A DNA stretch of 64,000 bases from positions 2,077,501 through 2,141,500 of the forward strand of contig NZ_CP041025.1 in the NCBI RefSeq assembly GCF_006385135.1. The letters are read 5' to 3'. The notes under the pieces are model-generated. The model was given only the letters and a program-made list of their open reading frames with translations, was not told where the DNA came from and ran no database searches. This document shows positions 46,187 to 55,427 of the stretch, in pieces. Made by a program: the position numbers and the translations under genes. Origin of the DNA: Paremcibacter congregatus (GTDB lineage: Bacteria; Pseudomonadota; Alphaproteobacteria; Sphingomonadales; Emcibacteraceae). The first letter of the stretch is position 1, and every line of letters starts with the position of its first letter.

Positions 46187-48268
46187 CTATTCCTGTCCCT
46201 CATCAGGGGAGGGTTCTTCCGGTTTGTATTTTTCAAACCATGCCAAGACATTCCCGATCTTCTGGATCAGGTTGCTCGGCTTTGCCGCAATGCCATGATT
46301 TGCGCCCTGAATACGGACCATGGCGGCATCAATTTTTTGCAGTTTCAACGCCTGATAATATTGTTCTGTTTCACTCATGGGGGTACGGTAATCCACCTCC
46401 CCGGTCAGCAACATGGTCGGCGTCTTGACATTTCCCACCAATGACAGCGGCGAATGTTTCCACAGGTGATCTACATTTTCCCAAGGCATCCCCGGCATCC
46501 AGTACTGGCTGGCATAAACCGACATGTCGGCTGTCAGGGCAAAGCTCAGCCAGTTAATCACCGGCTTGGCCACCACCGCCGCCCGGAAGCGGTCAGTCTT
46601 GCCAACGATCCAGGCGGTCAGCACACCGCCACCAGACCCACCAGTGACGAACAGCTGATCGGGGTCAACATACCCTTTGGCAATCACACCATCGACCACA
46701 TCCATCAGGTCGTCATAATCGTGAGACGGGTAATCATGATGGATCAAGTTGGCAAATTCCTCACCATAAGACGTGCTGCCCCGTGGGTTGGCCCATACGA
46801 CAACATAGCCGTTGGCGGCATACATCTGTATCTCCGTACTGTACGCAGCGCTATAGGCAGCATGGGGGCCACCGTGAATTTCCAGAATCAAGGGATATTT
46901 TTTCGACTGATCGAACCCCGGCGGTGTCGCGATCCAGGCTTCGACCTCCCGCTGGTCAACAGAAGACTTCACCGTCATACGCGAAACAGCTGCCAAATTC
47001 TTATGCTCCAACAGATCCTCATTCAATGCCGTGAGCTGCCTGACCGCACCTTTGCCATCGACCAGCGCCAGATCAGCCGGGCGGTCAGTCTTGCCAAGCG
47101 TAAAGACCACCTGCTCTTTTCCGGCAACCGTATAATCGCCAGAGGTGTAAGGCCGTCCAAGCGATTGCCCGCCCACGTCATCTGTCAGAACTTTCATTTT
47201 TCCCTTCAGATTGACATAACCAACTTTCGTATGGCTGTGATCATCATAAAGGAAATAAACCCCCTTGCCGTCTTTGGCCCATTGAATATTGCTGATGGAA
47301 CGATCAAGGTCCGGCGTTAAATTGCGTGGGTTACCACCATCACGGTCCATCACGAACAAATCGGCATTCTGACTTGCCAGTTTGCGATCATCAAACCGGG
47401 CATAAGCAATATACTTGCCGGTCGGGCTGACCACCGGCTGACTGTCCGGTCCCGGCCGGTTTGTCAGATTACTGATTTCTCCATCCGCCAGTCTGATCTG
47501 ATAAATATCGGATTCCAGGGGGCGATATTCCCAATCGTCATGCCTGTCTGCAGAAACATACAAATTCTGGCTATCATTTGACCAGCTGATTGAACCACCA
47601 TGATTATAATTGCCTGTCGTGATTTGACGCGCTGTGCCCCCATCGGCCGGCACAACAAAAATATGCCGGTAACCGTGAGGCAGGAAACCCGCACCGTTGG
47701 AGCGATATTGCACCCGATCAATATATTTCGCGGGTTCCGCCCAGGTTGCCCCTTCTGGTTTCGCAGGCATATCCTTGAACAGGCTGCTGCCCTTGTCTTT
47801 GACCAGCATGGAAAAAGCGATCCATTTCCCATCCGGCGACCAGCTTATATTTCCGAAACCAGTCTGCAGATCCGTCAGACGCGCAGTCTGCCCCGTGTCC
47901 ATCCATCGCACATAAAGCTGCTGACTGCCTTCGACAGAGGATACATAAGCCAGACGTTTGCCATCTCTGGAAAAGCGGGGCATTGAAAAATTAGCTTTAC
48001 CCGACAACAGGGGACGATGGTCTTTACCGTCCAGTCCCACCTGCCAGATGTTTGATCGCGAGCTGTCTTTCATAATATCGGCAGAGCGGCGCACATAAAC
48101 AATCGATGCGCCATCCGGCGCCAATTGTGGCGATGCGGCATACTCGAGCTCGAAAATATCATTATAATCAAATGTATTCAGCTTATCTTCTGCACGGACA
48201 ACAGGTGAAACCGCGAAAGCCCCCCCAACGGCAGCCATCATCAGCCATGATTTTATTTGTTTCGACAT
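46187..48268 (-). CDS. Secreted S9 family peptidase (acylaminoacyl-peptidase/DPP-like)
   Basis: Serine peptidase of 693 aa. A signal peptide ends near VVRAEDK. A WD-like beta-propeller (about residues 35-420) shows repeated motifs such as ISWSPDGKWIAF and VVSPTGKYIAYARF, and an alpha/beta-hydrolase domain follows. The catalytic triad is Ser in TGGSGGGVLTAW, Asp in GEVDYRTPMSE and His in GANHGIA. Such enzymes trim short peptides outside the cytoplasm, aiding scavenging. It is a single gene, divergent from the His-rich protein gene. Confidence 0.92.
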   Translation of the reverse strand: MSKQIKSWLMMAAVGGAFAVSPVVRAEDKLNTFDYNDIFELEYAASPQLAPDGASIVYVRRSADIMKDSSRSNIWQVGLDGKDHRPLLSGKANFSMPRFSRDGKRLAYVSSVEGSQQLYVRWMDTGQTARLTDLQTGFGNISWSPDGKWIAFSMLVKDKGSSLFKDMPAKPEGATWAEPAKYIDRVQYRSNGAGFLPHGYRHIFVVPADGGTARQITTGNYNHGGSISWSNDSQNLYVSADRHDDWEYRPLESDIYQIRLADGEISNLTNRPGPDSQPVVSPTGKYIAYARFDDRKLASQNADLFVMDRDGGNPRNLTPDLDRSISNIQWAKDGKGVYFLYDDHSHTKVGYVNLKGKMKVLTDDVGGQSLGRPYTSGDYTVAGKEQVVFTLGKTDRPADLALVDGKGAVRQLTALNEDLLEHKNLAAVSRMTVKSSVDQREVEAWIATPPGFDQSKKYPLILEIHGGPHAAYSAAYSTEIQMYAANGYVVVWANPRGSTSYGEEFANLIHHDYPSHDYDDLMDVVDGVIAKGYVDPDQLFVTGGSGGGVLTAWIVGKTDRFRAAVVAKPVINWLSFALTADMSVYASQYWMPGMPWENVDHLWKHSPLSLVGNVKTPTMLLTGEVDYRTPMSETEQYYQALKLQKIDAAMVRIQGANHGIAAKPSNLIQKIGNVLAWFEKYKPEEPSPDEGQE

Positions 48269-48514
48269 ATATTATCCTCTCTTTTTGGAAACAGACTAAC
48301 AGATACGGGAAAAAATGAACAGTATCTCCCGCAATTGTGCCAGGATGCATAACCATCACTGTGATAAAGTCATAAACTCCCAAAGAATATCTATCTTAAC
48401 TATTTGTTTTTATGAGATTTCTTTACCTGAAGACCCTGTTCATTTCTCATTCAGTTCTGCTGATATATTATAAAAATCAGATTGTAGGTGAGGCTACACA
48501 ACAGAAGGAACAGT

Positions 48515-49102
48515 ATGATGAACAGATTTGTTAAAGTTAGCGTATGTGCCCTTAGTATGGCCGCCTTTGGCTTAGCTCCCATATCACAGGCTTTTGCCGA
48601 TAACCGGGATCGTGGCCATCAGAAGAATTATGTTGGTCATCACAAAAATTATAAAAATAATGGAAGACACCATAACAAGTCTTATCGCAAACACCATAAG
48701 AAGAACCACTATAGAAATAATCGCCACTACAGCAGCCGGCATTACTACGGAGGTCACAATTACCGGCATGGCTATCGTCATCACCGGAGCCACGGCGGCG
48801 AAGTCGCCCTGGGTGTATTGACAGGTGGCCTGTTGTTCTATGCCCTGACCGCCAACGACAGAAGAAATGACCGTGAAACGGTTTATGTACAGCAGCAGCC
48901 TGTCTATGTGCAGCCACCGGAACAAAAGTGGGTAAACCAACGCCCTGCCCAGCCAAAAGATTACAGCTGCCTGCAGGTTCGGGAATACCAGACCACCATC
49001 ACAGTTGGTGGACAATCCGTTCCCGCTTATGGCCAATCCTGTCTACAAGAAGACGGCTCATGGAAATTAGGGCCCGCCACGCCGGAACCGACTTTTGACT
49101 AA
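48515..49102 (+). CDS. Exported His/Asn/Tyr-rich protein with surface-antigen-like C-terminus
   Basis: A 195-aa secreted protein. The signal peptide ends at SQAFA-DNR. Residues 30-95 are extremely rich in His, Asn, Arg, Lys and Tyr (for example GRHHNKSYRKHHKKNHYR), a composition seen in metal- or polyanion-binding proteins. A short Gly/Ala/Leu segment (VALGVLTGGLLFYAL) may insert in a membrane. The C-terminal part, CLQVREYQTTITVGGQSV and SCLQEDGSWKLGP, resembles the end of 17-kDa surface-antigen-type proteins. The ATG at 48515 follows AGAAGGA. It lies ahead of a CDF metal transporter, but a terminator stands between them. Confidence 0.75.
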   Translation: MMNRFVKVSVCALSMAAFGLAPISQAFADNRDRGHQKNYVGHHKNYKNNGRHHNKSYRKHHKKNHYRNNRHYSSRHYYGGHNYRHGYRHHRSHGGEVALGVLTGGLLFYALTANDRRNDRETVYVQQQPVYVQPPEQKWVNQRPAQPKDYSCLQVREYQTTITVGGQSVPAYGQSCLQEDGSWKLGPATPEPTFD

Positions 49103-49138
49103 ACACTGCAATCCCCCCCCTCTGGGGCTTTTGCCCCG

Positions 49139-49164
49139 GCCCCCTCAATGGGGGCTTTTTTTTT
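49139..49164 (+). terminator. Rho-independent terminator of the His-rich protein gene
   Basis: GCCCC and GGGGC form the stem around TCAAT, followed by nine T. A second C-rich and G-rich pairing lies just upstream. It ends 53 bases before the CDF gene. Confidence 0.75.
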
Positions 49165-49216
49165 GCAGAAAACCCGTTATACAAGAAGATACAAAACAAT
49201 AAATCCAGGACACTTT

Positions 49217-50167
49217 ATGTCTGCCCACGCATCCAAAAAAGTTATTTTCGCGGCCCTGGCCGGCAACTTTCTCATTGCGGTTACAAAATTTTTTGGCGCC
49301 GCCTATACCAATTCCTCCGCCATGCTGTCAGAAGCCATCCACAGTATGGTCGATTGCGGCAATCAGGGTTTATTGCTTTATGGAATAAAAAAGGCCAAAA
49401 AGCCTGCCGACAAGGCCCACCCTTTTGGCTATGGTATGGAACTCTACTTCTGGACTTTCGTTGTCGCCATCCTGATTTTTGCCGTCGGCGCCGGGGTATC
49501 CCTTTATGAAGGCATCATCAAGGTCATTAGCCCCCACCCCGTCACCGACGTTTACATCAACTACATTATTCTCAGCGTTGCCATTGTGTTCGAAGGCGCC
49601 GCCTGGATTGTCGCCTATCGGGAATTCAAACGCAGCCAGACCCACCCAAGCCTGCTCACCTCTATTCTGAAAAGCAAAGATCCCACCATATTCACCGTTC
49701 TGTTTGAGGATACGGCAGCTATGCTCGGCCTTATCGTCGCCATGGGAGGGTTGTTTATCGGACAATGGCTCGGCATCCCGGAAATGGACGGCGTCGCGTC
49801 TATCCTGATCGGGGTTATTCTCGCCGGGACCGCTGTTTTACTGGCCTATGAATCAAAAGGACTCCTGATCGGTGAAGCCGCCAGCAAAGCAGTCGTTACC
49901 GCCATTGAAGAAATCGTTACCGCACAGCCAGACATCGTCGCCGTCAACGAAATTCTCACCATGCACATGGGGCCTCACGATATCCTGTTGAATCTATCGC
50001 TGGATTTTGATGACGCCATAACGTCTGCTGATGTGGAACGTGCGGTAACCAGAATGGAACAGGATATCAAGGCGCGCCTGCCTGCCATCAAACGAATATT
50101 CATTGAAGCCCAGAGTTTGTTAGACAATCCGCCCAGGAGAGACGATTTCGGCCAGGAACCCGCTTAA
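49217..50167 (+). CDS. Cation diffusion facilitator family transporter
   Basis: Proton-coupled exporter of divalent metal such as zinc or manganese, 316 aa. About five to six membrane helices are visible. The first metal motif is [12 protein letters not shown] (HxxxD). The second lies in [13 protein letters not shown], with Glu-Asp in place of His-xxx-Asp, as in the ZnT9-like subgroup, so the metal preference may differ from FieF. A cytosolic C-terminal domain follows ([25 protein letters not shown]). The ATG at 49217 follows CCAGGAC. Its 3' end overlaps smpB by 4 bases, convergent. Confidence 0.9.
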   Translation: MSAHASKKVIFAALAGNFLIAVTKFFGAAYTNSSAMLSEAIHSMVDCGNQGLLLYGIKKAKKPADKAHPFGYGMELYFWTFVVAILIFAVGAGVSLYEGIIKVISPHPVTDVYINYIILSVAIVFEGAAWIVAYREFKRSQTHPSLLTSILKSKDPTIFTVLFEDTAAMLGLIVAMGGLFIGQWLGIPEMDGVASILIGVILAGTAVLLAYESKGLLIGEAASKAVVTAIEEIVTAQPDIVAVNEILTMHMGPHDILLNLSLDFDDAITSADVERAVTRMEQDIKARLPAIKRIFIEAQSLLDNPPRRDDFGQEPA

Positions 50168-50658
50168 CGGCTGTCTTTCAGCAGACGGCCCTTTTCCCGG
50201 TTCCAGTCCCGTTCCTTTTCCGTGGCGCGTTTGTCATGGGCCTTTTTCCCCGAAGCCAGACCGATTTTGACCTTAACCCGGTTCTTGTCATTGAAATAAA
50301 GTGACAACGGCACCAGTGTTTTGCCTTTGCGCTGAATAGCGGCAGCAATACGATTAACTTCCCGGCGGTGCATCAGCAATTTACGCGGGCGGCGCGCTTC
50401 ATGATTGAAGCGGTTCCCCATTTCGTATTCCTTGATATAACCGTTCACCAAGAACAGCTCGCCCATTTTCGCCTCGGCATAGGATTCACTGATGTTAGCC
50501 TCACCGGCGCGCAGGGATTTGACTTCCGTTCCCGTCAGAACAATCCCGGCTTCAAAATCTTCTTCGATATGATAATTGTACCGCGCCTTGCGATTCTGCG
50601 CAATTGTGCGGCTGCCGCCCTTGGATTTATCTTTGGATTTTGCTTTCGCTTTAGCCAT
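50164..50658 (-). CDS. smpB: SsrA-binding protein SmpB
   Basis: Partner of tmRNA in rescue of stalled ribosomes. The 164-aa product has [51 protein letters not shown] and the basic C-terminal tail [19 protein letters not shown] Lys-rich N-terminal extension of about 20 residues is common in this class. It starts 3 bases after dapA. The ssrA gene is not in the window. Confidence 0.96.
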   Translation of the reverse strand: MAKAKAKSKDKSKGGSRTIAQNRKARYNYHIEEDFEAGIVLTGTEVKSLRAGEANISESYAEAKMGELFLVNGYIKEYEMGNRFNHEARRPRKLLMHRREVNRIAAAIQRKGKTLVPLSLYFNDKNRVKVKIGLASGKKAHDKRATEKERDWNREKGRLLKDSR

Positions 50659-50661
50659 AAA

Positions 50662-51540
50662 TCAATCCAGAAGCTCCGCTTTCACCAAAGCCGCCTCAAT
50701 CAGCACCTTGGCTTCATCCGTAATCGGCGTCATAGGAAGACGCATATCTGCAGAACATATGCCGAGCAATTCCATCGCATATTTCACAGGCCCCGGATTA
50801 GGTTCGACAAACAGCGCATGATGCAAGTCGGTAAATTTATCCTGAATGGCAAGAGCGGCGATAAAATCACCTGCCAGGCAGAGATTCTGGAACTCGGACA
50901 TCATCTTCGGCGCCACGTTTGACGCCACAGAAATACACCCAACCCCGCCATGCACATTAAAGCCCAAGGCTGTCTGGTCTTCACCTGATAATTGAATGAA
51001 GTCAGGCCCCATGGCCATGCGTTGCAACGGAACACGCGCCACATTGCCCGTGGCATCCTTCACACCAATGACGTTTTTCAACTCATCAAAACAACGGCTC
51101 ATGGTGGACACCGACATATCAACCACGGAACGTCCCGGAATATTGTAAATCACCAGCGGCAGATCCACCGCATCGTTCAACGCCTTGAAATGCTGAAACA
51201 ACCCTTCCTGGCTCGGTTTGTTATAATAAGGCATCGCGATCAGAGCGGCATCCGCACCGGCTTCTTTCGCATGGGACAAAAGACTGATGGCTTCGCGGGT
51301 GGAGTTCGATCCACATCCCGCGACAACAGGTACCCGACCCGCCGCTTCTTCGATACAAATCTCGGTCACCCGATTATGTTCCGCATGGGTCAGGGTCGGC
51401 GATTCACCGGTTGTACCACAGGGCACCAGGCCGTGAATACCTTCTTCGATTTGCCAGTTTACCAGCTTTCGGAACGCCTTCTCATCAACCTGTCCATTCA
51501 AGAACGGGGTCACAAGCGCGGTAATCGATCCTCTCAGCAT
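50662..51540 (-). CDS. dapA: 4-hydroxy-tetrahydrodipicolinate synthase
   Basis: First committed step of lysine and diaminopimelate synthesis, condensing pyruvate with aspartate semialdehyde. The 292-aa product has [14 protein letters not shown], the tyrosine region [26 protein letters not shown] and the Schiff-base lysine in [10 protein letters not shown]. The ATG at 51540 gives the canonical [13 protein letters not shown]; upstream in-frame sequence to 51690 is not homologous. It forms a dapA-smpB operon. Confidence 0.97.
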   Translation of the reverse strand: MLRGSITALVTPFLNGQVDEKAFRKLVNWQIEEGIHGLVPCGTTGESPTLTHAEHNRVTEICIEEAAGRVPVVAGCGSNSTREAISLLSHAKEAGADAALIAMPYYNKPSQEGLFQHFKALNDAVDLPLVIYNIPGRSVVDMSVSTMSRCFDELKNVIGVKDATGNVARVPLQRMAMGPDFIQLSGEDQTALGFNVHGGVGCISVASNVAPKMMSEFQNLCLAGDFIAALAIQDKFTDLHHALFVEPNPGPVKYAMELLGICSADMRLPMTPITDEAKVLIEAALVKAELLD

Positions 51541-51664
51541 AGGAAAACTCCTTAAAATTACATTGTTGAGCAGGCAAAATAGTCTGCCTTTGCCCGGACT
51601 GCAAGCGATATATAACGGTTTAACAGAGATATATGAGGATGTGGTATAATCGGGGTTTGTGACG

Positions 51665-51696
51665 AAAAAAGGGTGGAGAAAAACCTCCACCCTTTT
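51665..51696 (-). terminator. Rho-independent terminator of the EF-hand protein gene
   Basis: AAAAGGGTGGAG pairs with CTCCACCCTTTT around AAAAAC, followed on the minus strand by six T. It lies 93 bases after the EF-hand stop and ahead of dapA. Confidence 0.82.
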
Positions 51697-51789
51697 GCCC
51701 CGTCATTCAGTTGTCGGCAGATGTTGAGAGAAATCAGGACGGCACGACAAAATTTCTCTCCCTTTCCGGGAACCAAAGACTATTTATGA

Positions 51790-52296
51790 CTATTTATCGT
51801 CCTTGCTGTCCTTGTTTTTTTTCTTGTTTTTTCTTTTGCGGTCCCCCTCATTCAGAACCCCGTCATCATTGCGGTCCATACGGCTGAATTTCTTGTCGCC
51901 CATGGCGTCAAATTCCTGTTTGCTGATGACACCGTCGCCATTCGCATCCATCTTGCTGTATGATTTCTCCATTCTTTTTTTCCGGGATTCTTGCCGGGCC
52001 CTCTCCCGCTTTTCCATCATCATCTTCTGATGGGCGGTAAATTCCTCCATGGACATCTTTCCATCGCCGTTTGTATCCGCTTCAGAAAAATGCATGTCGT
52101 GCATTGCCTTGAATTCTTCCTTGCTGACTTTTCCGTCCTTGTTCGTATCAGCCATCTCATGCATATGATTCATCTTCTGCATTTTGTGATGTTTACCTTC
52201 CCAGTTCTTTTTATCCTGCTTGTCACCCGCATAAACCGGTGATGTCAGACAAAAAGCTGCGATAGACGTTAACGTGATTATGGATAGTTTTCTCAT
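51790..52296 (-). CDS. Secreted EF-hand calcium-binding protein
   Basis: Exported calmodulin-like protein of 168 aa. After a signal peptide ending SPVYA-GDK come four EF-hand loops: DTNKDGKVSKEE, DTNGDGKMSMEE, DANGDGVISKQE and DRNDDGVLNEGD, each with the 1-3-5-12 acidic pattern at least partly kept. Met- and His-rich linkers and a Lys/Asp-rich tail are also present. TTTTTGGAGAAT precedes the ATG. It may sense or buffer periplasmic calcium; no partner is evident nearby. Confidence 0.88.
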   Translation of the reverse strand: MRKLSIITLTSIAAFCLTSPVYAGDKQDKKNWEGKHHKMQKMNHMHEMADTNKDGKVSKEEFKAMHDMHFSEADTNGDGKMSMEEFTAHQKMMMEKRERARQESRKKRMEKSYSKMDANGDGVISKQEFDAMGDKKFSRMDRNDDGVLNEGDRKRKNKKKNKDSKDDK

Positions 52297-52382
52297 TTCA
52301 TTCTCCAAAAATTTCTTAATCACAAGCCCCTCTCCAGGCATGCTCAAAAGGTAATACGGAAAATATCACATAAACCCTGCGC

Positions 52383-53594
52383 CTAATTTGATTCTGACCC
52401 GTCTTTTGCGACACGACGTACAAATCTTGCGATGAACAGCACAGAAAGGCAGAAAAAAGCCATCACATAATAGCCCTGCCCTTCGAAGCGCGCGTATAAA
52501 GGCCCCGCCAAAAGCATCACTGATCCTTGCGCCAATCCCAACGGGACAGAACTATACAAGGACTGCGCTGTGGTGAAATATCGATCTGGAACCCGGCTGG
52601 AGAGATAATACATCGCCACAAGATGCGCCGCTCCATACGTCAAGCCATGCATGGTCTGCGCCAACGCCAGCAGCGGCACCGACGCCGTCATAGCCAGGAC
52701 ACCCCAGCGCACCGCCCCCAACACCCCAATGGTGGCCAGCACATACATCGGACGGAAACGCCGTATAAAACTGCCACAAAAAATAAAAACCACAATCTCC
52801 GCCACCACCCCCAGGCTCCATAACAGACCAATTGTCTGGTTATTAATGCCCTGGCGTTCCCAATGGAGACTCCCCATGACATAGACCAGACCATGGCTCA
52901 TCTGGATCAAACTGAGCACCACTAGAAACATGATAAATTCACGACTGGTCAACAGGAAACGCAACGCCGGTTCGTGATCGGCATCCTCTTCTTCTGTTGC
53001 TGTGACCTTGGGCTTCTGTTCTTTCGGCAGCAGGACTACAGCAAAGAAAGTCGTAACCAGTGCGCCCAGGCAAAAATACAGAAAATGATCATATCCAAAA
53101 TAATCAAGATAATAGCCAAACGCCACGGATGTCAGAACAAATACAATCGAGCCCACCGCGCGCAGACGTCCATATTGCAAATCATACCTGTCTGCCGCCC
53201 GCACGGCGAAACTTTCCAGCAACGGCAGAAAACCGGTAAAGGCGGCAGCAAAAATAATCGTCACCACCGCATAAGCCCAAAAGCTTGAAAAAACAAAATA
53301 TCCACAAAAACTCAGGGCGGCAATCGCCATTAAAGCCAGCATAGGGCGGCGTACCATCCCCCATTTATCACAGAGCTGAGCAATAAACGGCGATGACATG
53401 ACCTTAAGAAAAGACGGAAACCCGATCAAAAAACTGATCTCGCCAGGTGTCATTCCCACCTTTGCCAGCCACAAGGCCCAGAAAGGCATGATAATGCCGA
53501 TATAAAGAAACACACCACCATAGACTCCCCCCACCTGATAGGCGATCGGTTTGCGAAATCCATTAATGTGATTATCTGTCGGCATATAAAGCAC
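52383..53594 (-). CDS. MFS transporter, HcaT/MFS_1-like
   Basis: Major facilitator of 403 aa with about 12 membrane helices and a short loop of charged residues (KVTATEEEDADHE) between the halves. Its sequence pattern (FWALWLAKVGMTPGEISFLIG, FLPLLESFAVRAADRYDLQYGRLRAVGSIVF, LHWERQGINNQTIGLLWSLGVV) fits the MFS_1-like group that includes the phenylpropionate permease HcaT and LacY-type symporters. The ATG at 53585 (MPTDNHI) is a likely alternative. It lies 62 bases downstream of the RdhA-like gene, in the same direction, suggesting uptake or export of that enzyme's substrate or product. Confidence 0.88.
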   Translation of the reverse strand: MLYMPTDNHINGFRKPIAYQVGGVYGGVFLYIGIIMPFWALWLAKVGMTPGEISFLIGFPSFLKVMSSPFIAQLCDKWGMVRRPMLALMAIAALSFCGYFVFSSFWAYAVVTIIFAAAFTGFLPLLESFAVRAADRYDLQYGRLRAVGSIVFVLTSVAFGYYLDYFGYDHFLYFCLGALVTTFFAVVLLPKEQKPKVTATEEEDADHEPALRFLLTSREFIMFLVVLSLIQMSHGLVYVMGSLHWERQGINNQTIGLLWSLGVVAEIVVFIFCGSFIRRFRPMYVLATIGVLGAVRWGVLAMTASVPLLALAQTMHGLTYGAAHLVAMYYLSSRVPDRYFTTAQSLYSSVPLGLAQGSVMLLAGPLYARFEGQGYYVMAFFCLSVLFIARFVRRVAKDGSESN

Positions 53595-53656
53595 TTACCC
53601 TGAACTTTTAAATTCAAATACTAAGCACCTTTTCCAACCGGTTCGTCAAGTCTTTC

Positions 53657-54850
53657 TTAGTTGCCCCACCAGCCCGCCGATTTCTCTCTCGGACGGGGAT
53701 GAAATCGGTCATCCAGCCATAAGGCGAACCGACGAAACCGGCTCCCCGCCAACTTCTGCCATACCCGGTTAACCCATTTCGTATAATCACGGTTATAAGG
53801 GCAGACACGGATACAAATCGAACAATCTGTATTCTGGTTAACCCAGAACCTGAAGCATTTTTCGGCATCTGTCGTCCATTTAACCACCCCTTTCAGGTTC
53901 GACCGGTTAAAAATCTTGTCCGATGGAGGATCAAAACTGATCGCCTTGGGCGGGCAGCCCTTGGCACACCTGTTGCAAACATCACAGAACTCTTTAACGC
54001 CAAAGCTTTTAGGTGCGTCATGCACAAGAGACATATCAGTAAAAATCTTACCCAGCCGCAACCGCGCGCCATATTCTTCAGTGATTAACAGACTGTGACG
54101 ACCTCCCTCCCCAAGCCCCGCCTGCACCGCCAGAGGCACCGCCAGCGCAGAATCATTCATCGTCGCATAAGCGCGATAGCCAAGATTACGGATATACTGA
54201 GTTATGGTTAGCAATGTGACACAATCGTTTGTGTAGCCCATACCCGTCGCCGACCCCGCAAGCGCCGACGGTACCGTAGAGGTCAATTCCTTGTCCATTG
54301 ACTCCCCGGTGACAATCACATGTGGCAAATCATCCGGAATGCCCGAGGGTTTGGACTTGCCCTCCCCGTCATAAACGCCTTCATACATCCATCTGGCATC
54401 ATAAGCACAAATTCCCACCAAATCAGCCCCGGCAAAAGCCGATACCTTCCGGATATCATCACTCGCCTGCTGAGCAGATTCAAAAGCATAAGGTTCCGGC
54501 CAGCCTTCTTCATGGGAGGTAAAATGATCGTGAAAGCCTTCCCGTCGACCTTCCTTCTGCTCCCGCAGCACATTACAGACATGCCAGGCCGCATTGCGCA
54601 ATGCATAGTCACGTTGACTGAAACCATCTGACTTGCGCGCCTTGGCATGGGGCATATAATACCCCTGATAAAAGTCGATAACCTTCTGACTGCTCACCCC
54701 TTCATCCCATAGGGCCCGGCAGAACACGTCGTCGCGCTGGTTAAATTTTTCGAAGGTCTCTAACACCTCTACTCCGGTAAGCTCATCTATCTCTCTACGA
54801 TGATCAAAATAATTCTGGCGTTGTGTATTCTCTGTTTTTGAAGAGGACAT
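53657..54850 (-). CDS. Short cytosolic reductive-dehalogenase-like Fe-S corrinoid protein
   Basis: Protein of 397 aa resembling RdhA reductive dehalogenases. The family core is visible as LGYRAYATMNDSALAVPLAV, QAGLGEGGRHSLLITEEYGAR and LRLGKIFTDMSL, followed by two ferredoxin-type sites. Cluster 1 ligands are Cys289, 292, 295 and 299 (CDVCNRCAKGCP). Cluster 2 uses Cys332, 343, 346 and 350 (CX10CX2CX3CP), the RdhA spacing. There is no Tat signal and no RdhB anchor gene, unlike respiratory enzymes, so it is likely cytosolic. Unlike NpRdhA-type catabolic enzymes it has no fused reductase domain. Epoxyqueuosine reductase (QueG) is a distant relative but fits less well. It is divergent from a MarR gene. 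Confidence 0.8.
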   Translation of the reverse strand: MSSSKTENTQRQNYFDHRREIDELTGVEVLETFEKFNQRDDVFCRALWDEGVSSQKVIDFYQGYYMPHAKARKSDGFSQRDYALRNAAWHVCNVLREQKEGRREGFHDHFTSHEEGWPEPYAFESAQQASDDIRKVSAFAGADLVGICAYDARWMYEGVYDGEGKSKPSGIPDDLPHVIVTGESMDKELTSTVPSALAGSATGMGYTNDCVTLLTITQYIRNLGYRAYATMNDSALAVPLAVQAGLGEGGRHSLLITEEYGARLRLGKIFTDMSLVHDAPKSFGVKEFCDVCNRCAKGCPPKAISFDPPSDKIFNRSNLKGVVKWTTDAEKCFRFWVNQNTDCSICIRVCPYNRDYTKWVNRVWQKLAGSRFRRFALWLDDRFHPRPREKSAGWWGN

Positions 54851-54893
54851 TCTGTTATCTCAATTGTCAGGTGGGTTAATATCCCAAGCCTAT

Positions 54894-54925
54894 CACATTA
54901 TTGTTTGATATCAAACAATAATGTG
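54894..54925. promoter_or_regulatory. Perfect 32-bp palindrome, likely MarR operator
   Basis: The half-site CACATTATTGTTTGAT is followed directly by its exact reverse complement. It lies 43 bases before the RdhA-like ATG and 46 before the MarR ATG, where a bound dimer could block both promoters. A perfect repeat of this length is very unlikely by chance. Confidence 0.85.
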
Positions 54926-54971
54926 CAACACTATATATAATAACAATATTATCGATATTTTGGAAATAAAT

Positions 54972-55427
54972 ATGACGAACACAGATTTTGATTATGGGAT
55001 ATTGCATCATATGGTTGGCTTGGAACTGCGCAAAGCCCAGGCTCTGGCCAACCAGACCTTTCTCTCCGCCCTCGAAGGCCAGCTCCTGCCCGGACATTAT
55101 ACAGTTCTGGTTCTCATCGCTAAAAACCCGAACCAGTCCCAAAGCCGCATCGCCGAGGCCGCGGGCCTCGATCGTTCATCCCTGGTTCCCATCTTAAAAC
55201 AATTTGAGAAAGATGATTTAATCAAACGTTACCCTGCACGTCATGACCGGCGCGCCAAAATCATGACCATCACACCCAAGGGGACGGGCCTCATCACAAA
55301 ATATGAAAAACAGATCAAGGCGCTCGAGCAAACCGTATTATCCGGTCTCGGGCCAGAGAACCATGCCAAACTGGTGGAACTTCTGCTGGCTTTTCAAGAG
55401 GTCCTCAAGACCCGGCTTGATACATAA
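54972..55427 (+). CDS. MarR family transcriptional regulator
   Basis: Winged-helix repressor of 152 aa. The DNA-binding part reads SQSRIAEAAGLDRSSLVPILKQFEKDDLIKRYPARHDRRAKIMTIT in overlapping segments with the DRR wing, flanked by helical dimerisation regions. MarR proteins are usually released from DNA by small aromatic ligands. It is divergent from the RdhA-like gene with a 32-bp palindrome between them, so it probably represses itself and that operon. The ATG at 54972 is preferred over 54921, which would overlap the palindrome. Its 3' end overlaps convergent recX by 23 bases. Confidence 0.9.
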   Translation: MTNTDFDYGILHHMVGLELRKAQALANQTFLSALEGQLLPGHYTVLVLIAKNPNQSQSRIAEAAGLDRSSLVPILKQFEKDDLIKRYPARHDRRAKIMTITPKGTGLITKYEKQIKALEQTVLSGLGPENHAKLVELLLAFQEVLKTRLDT

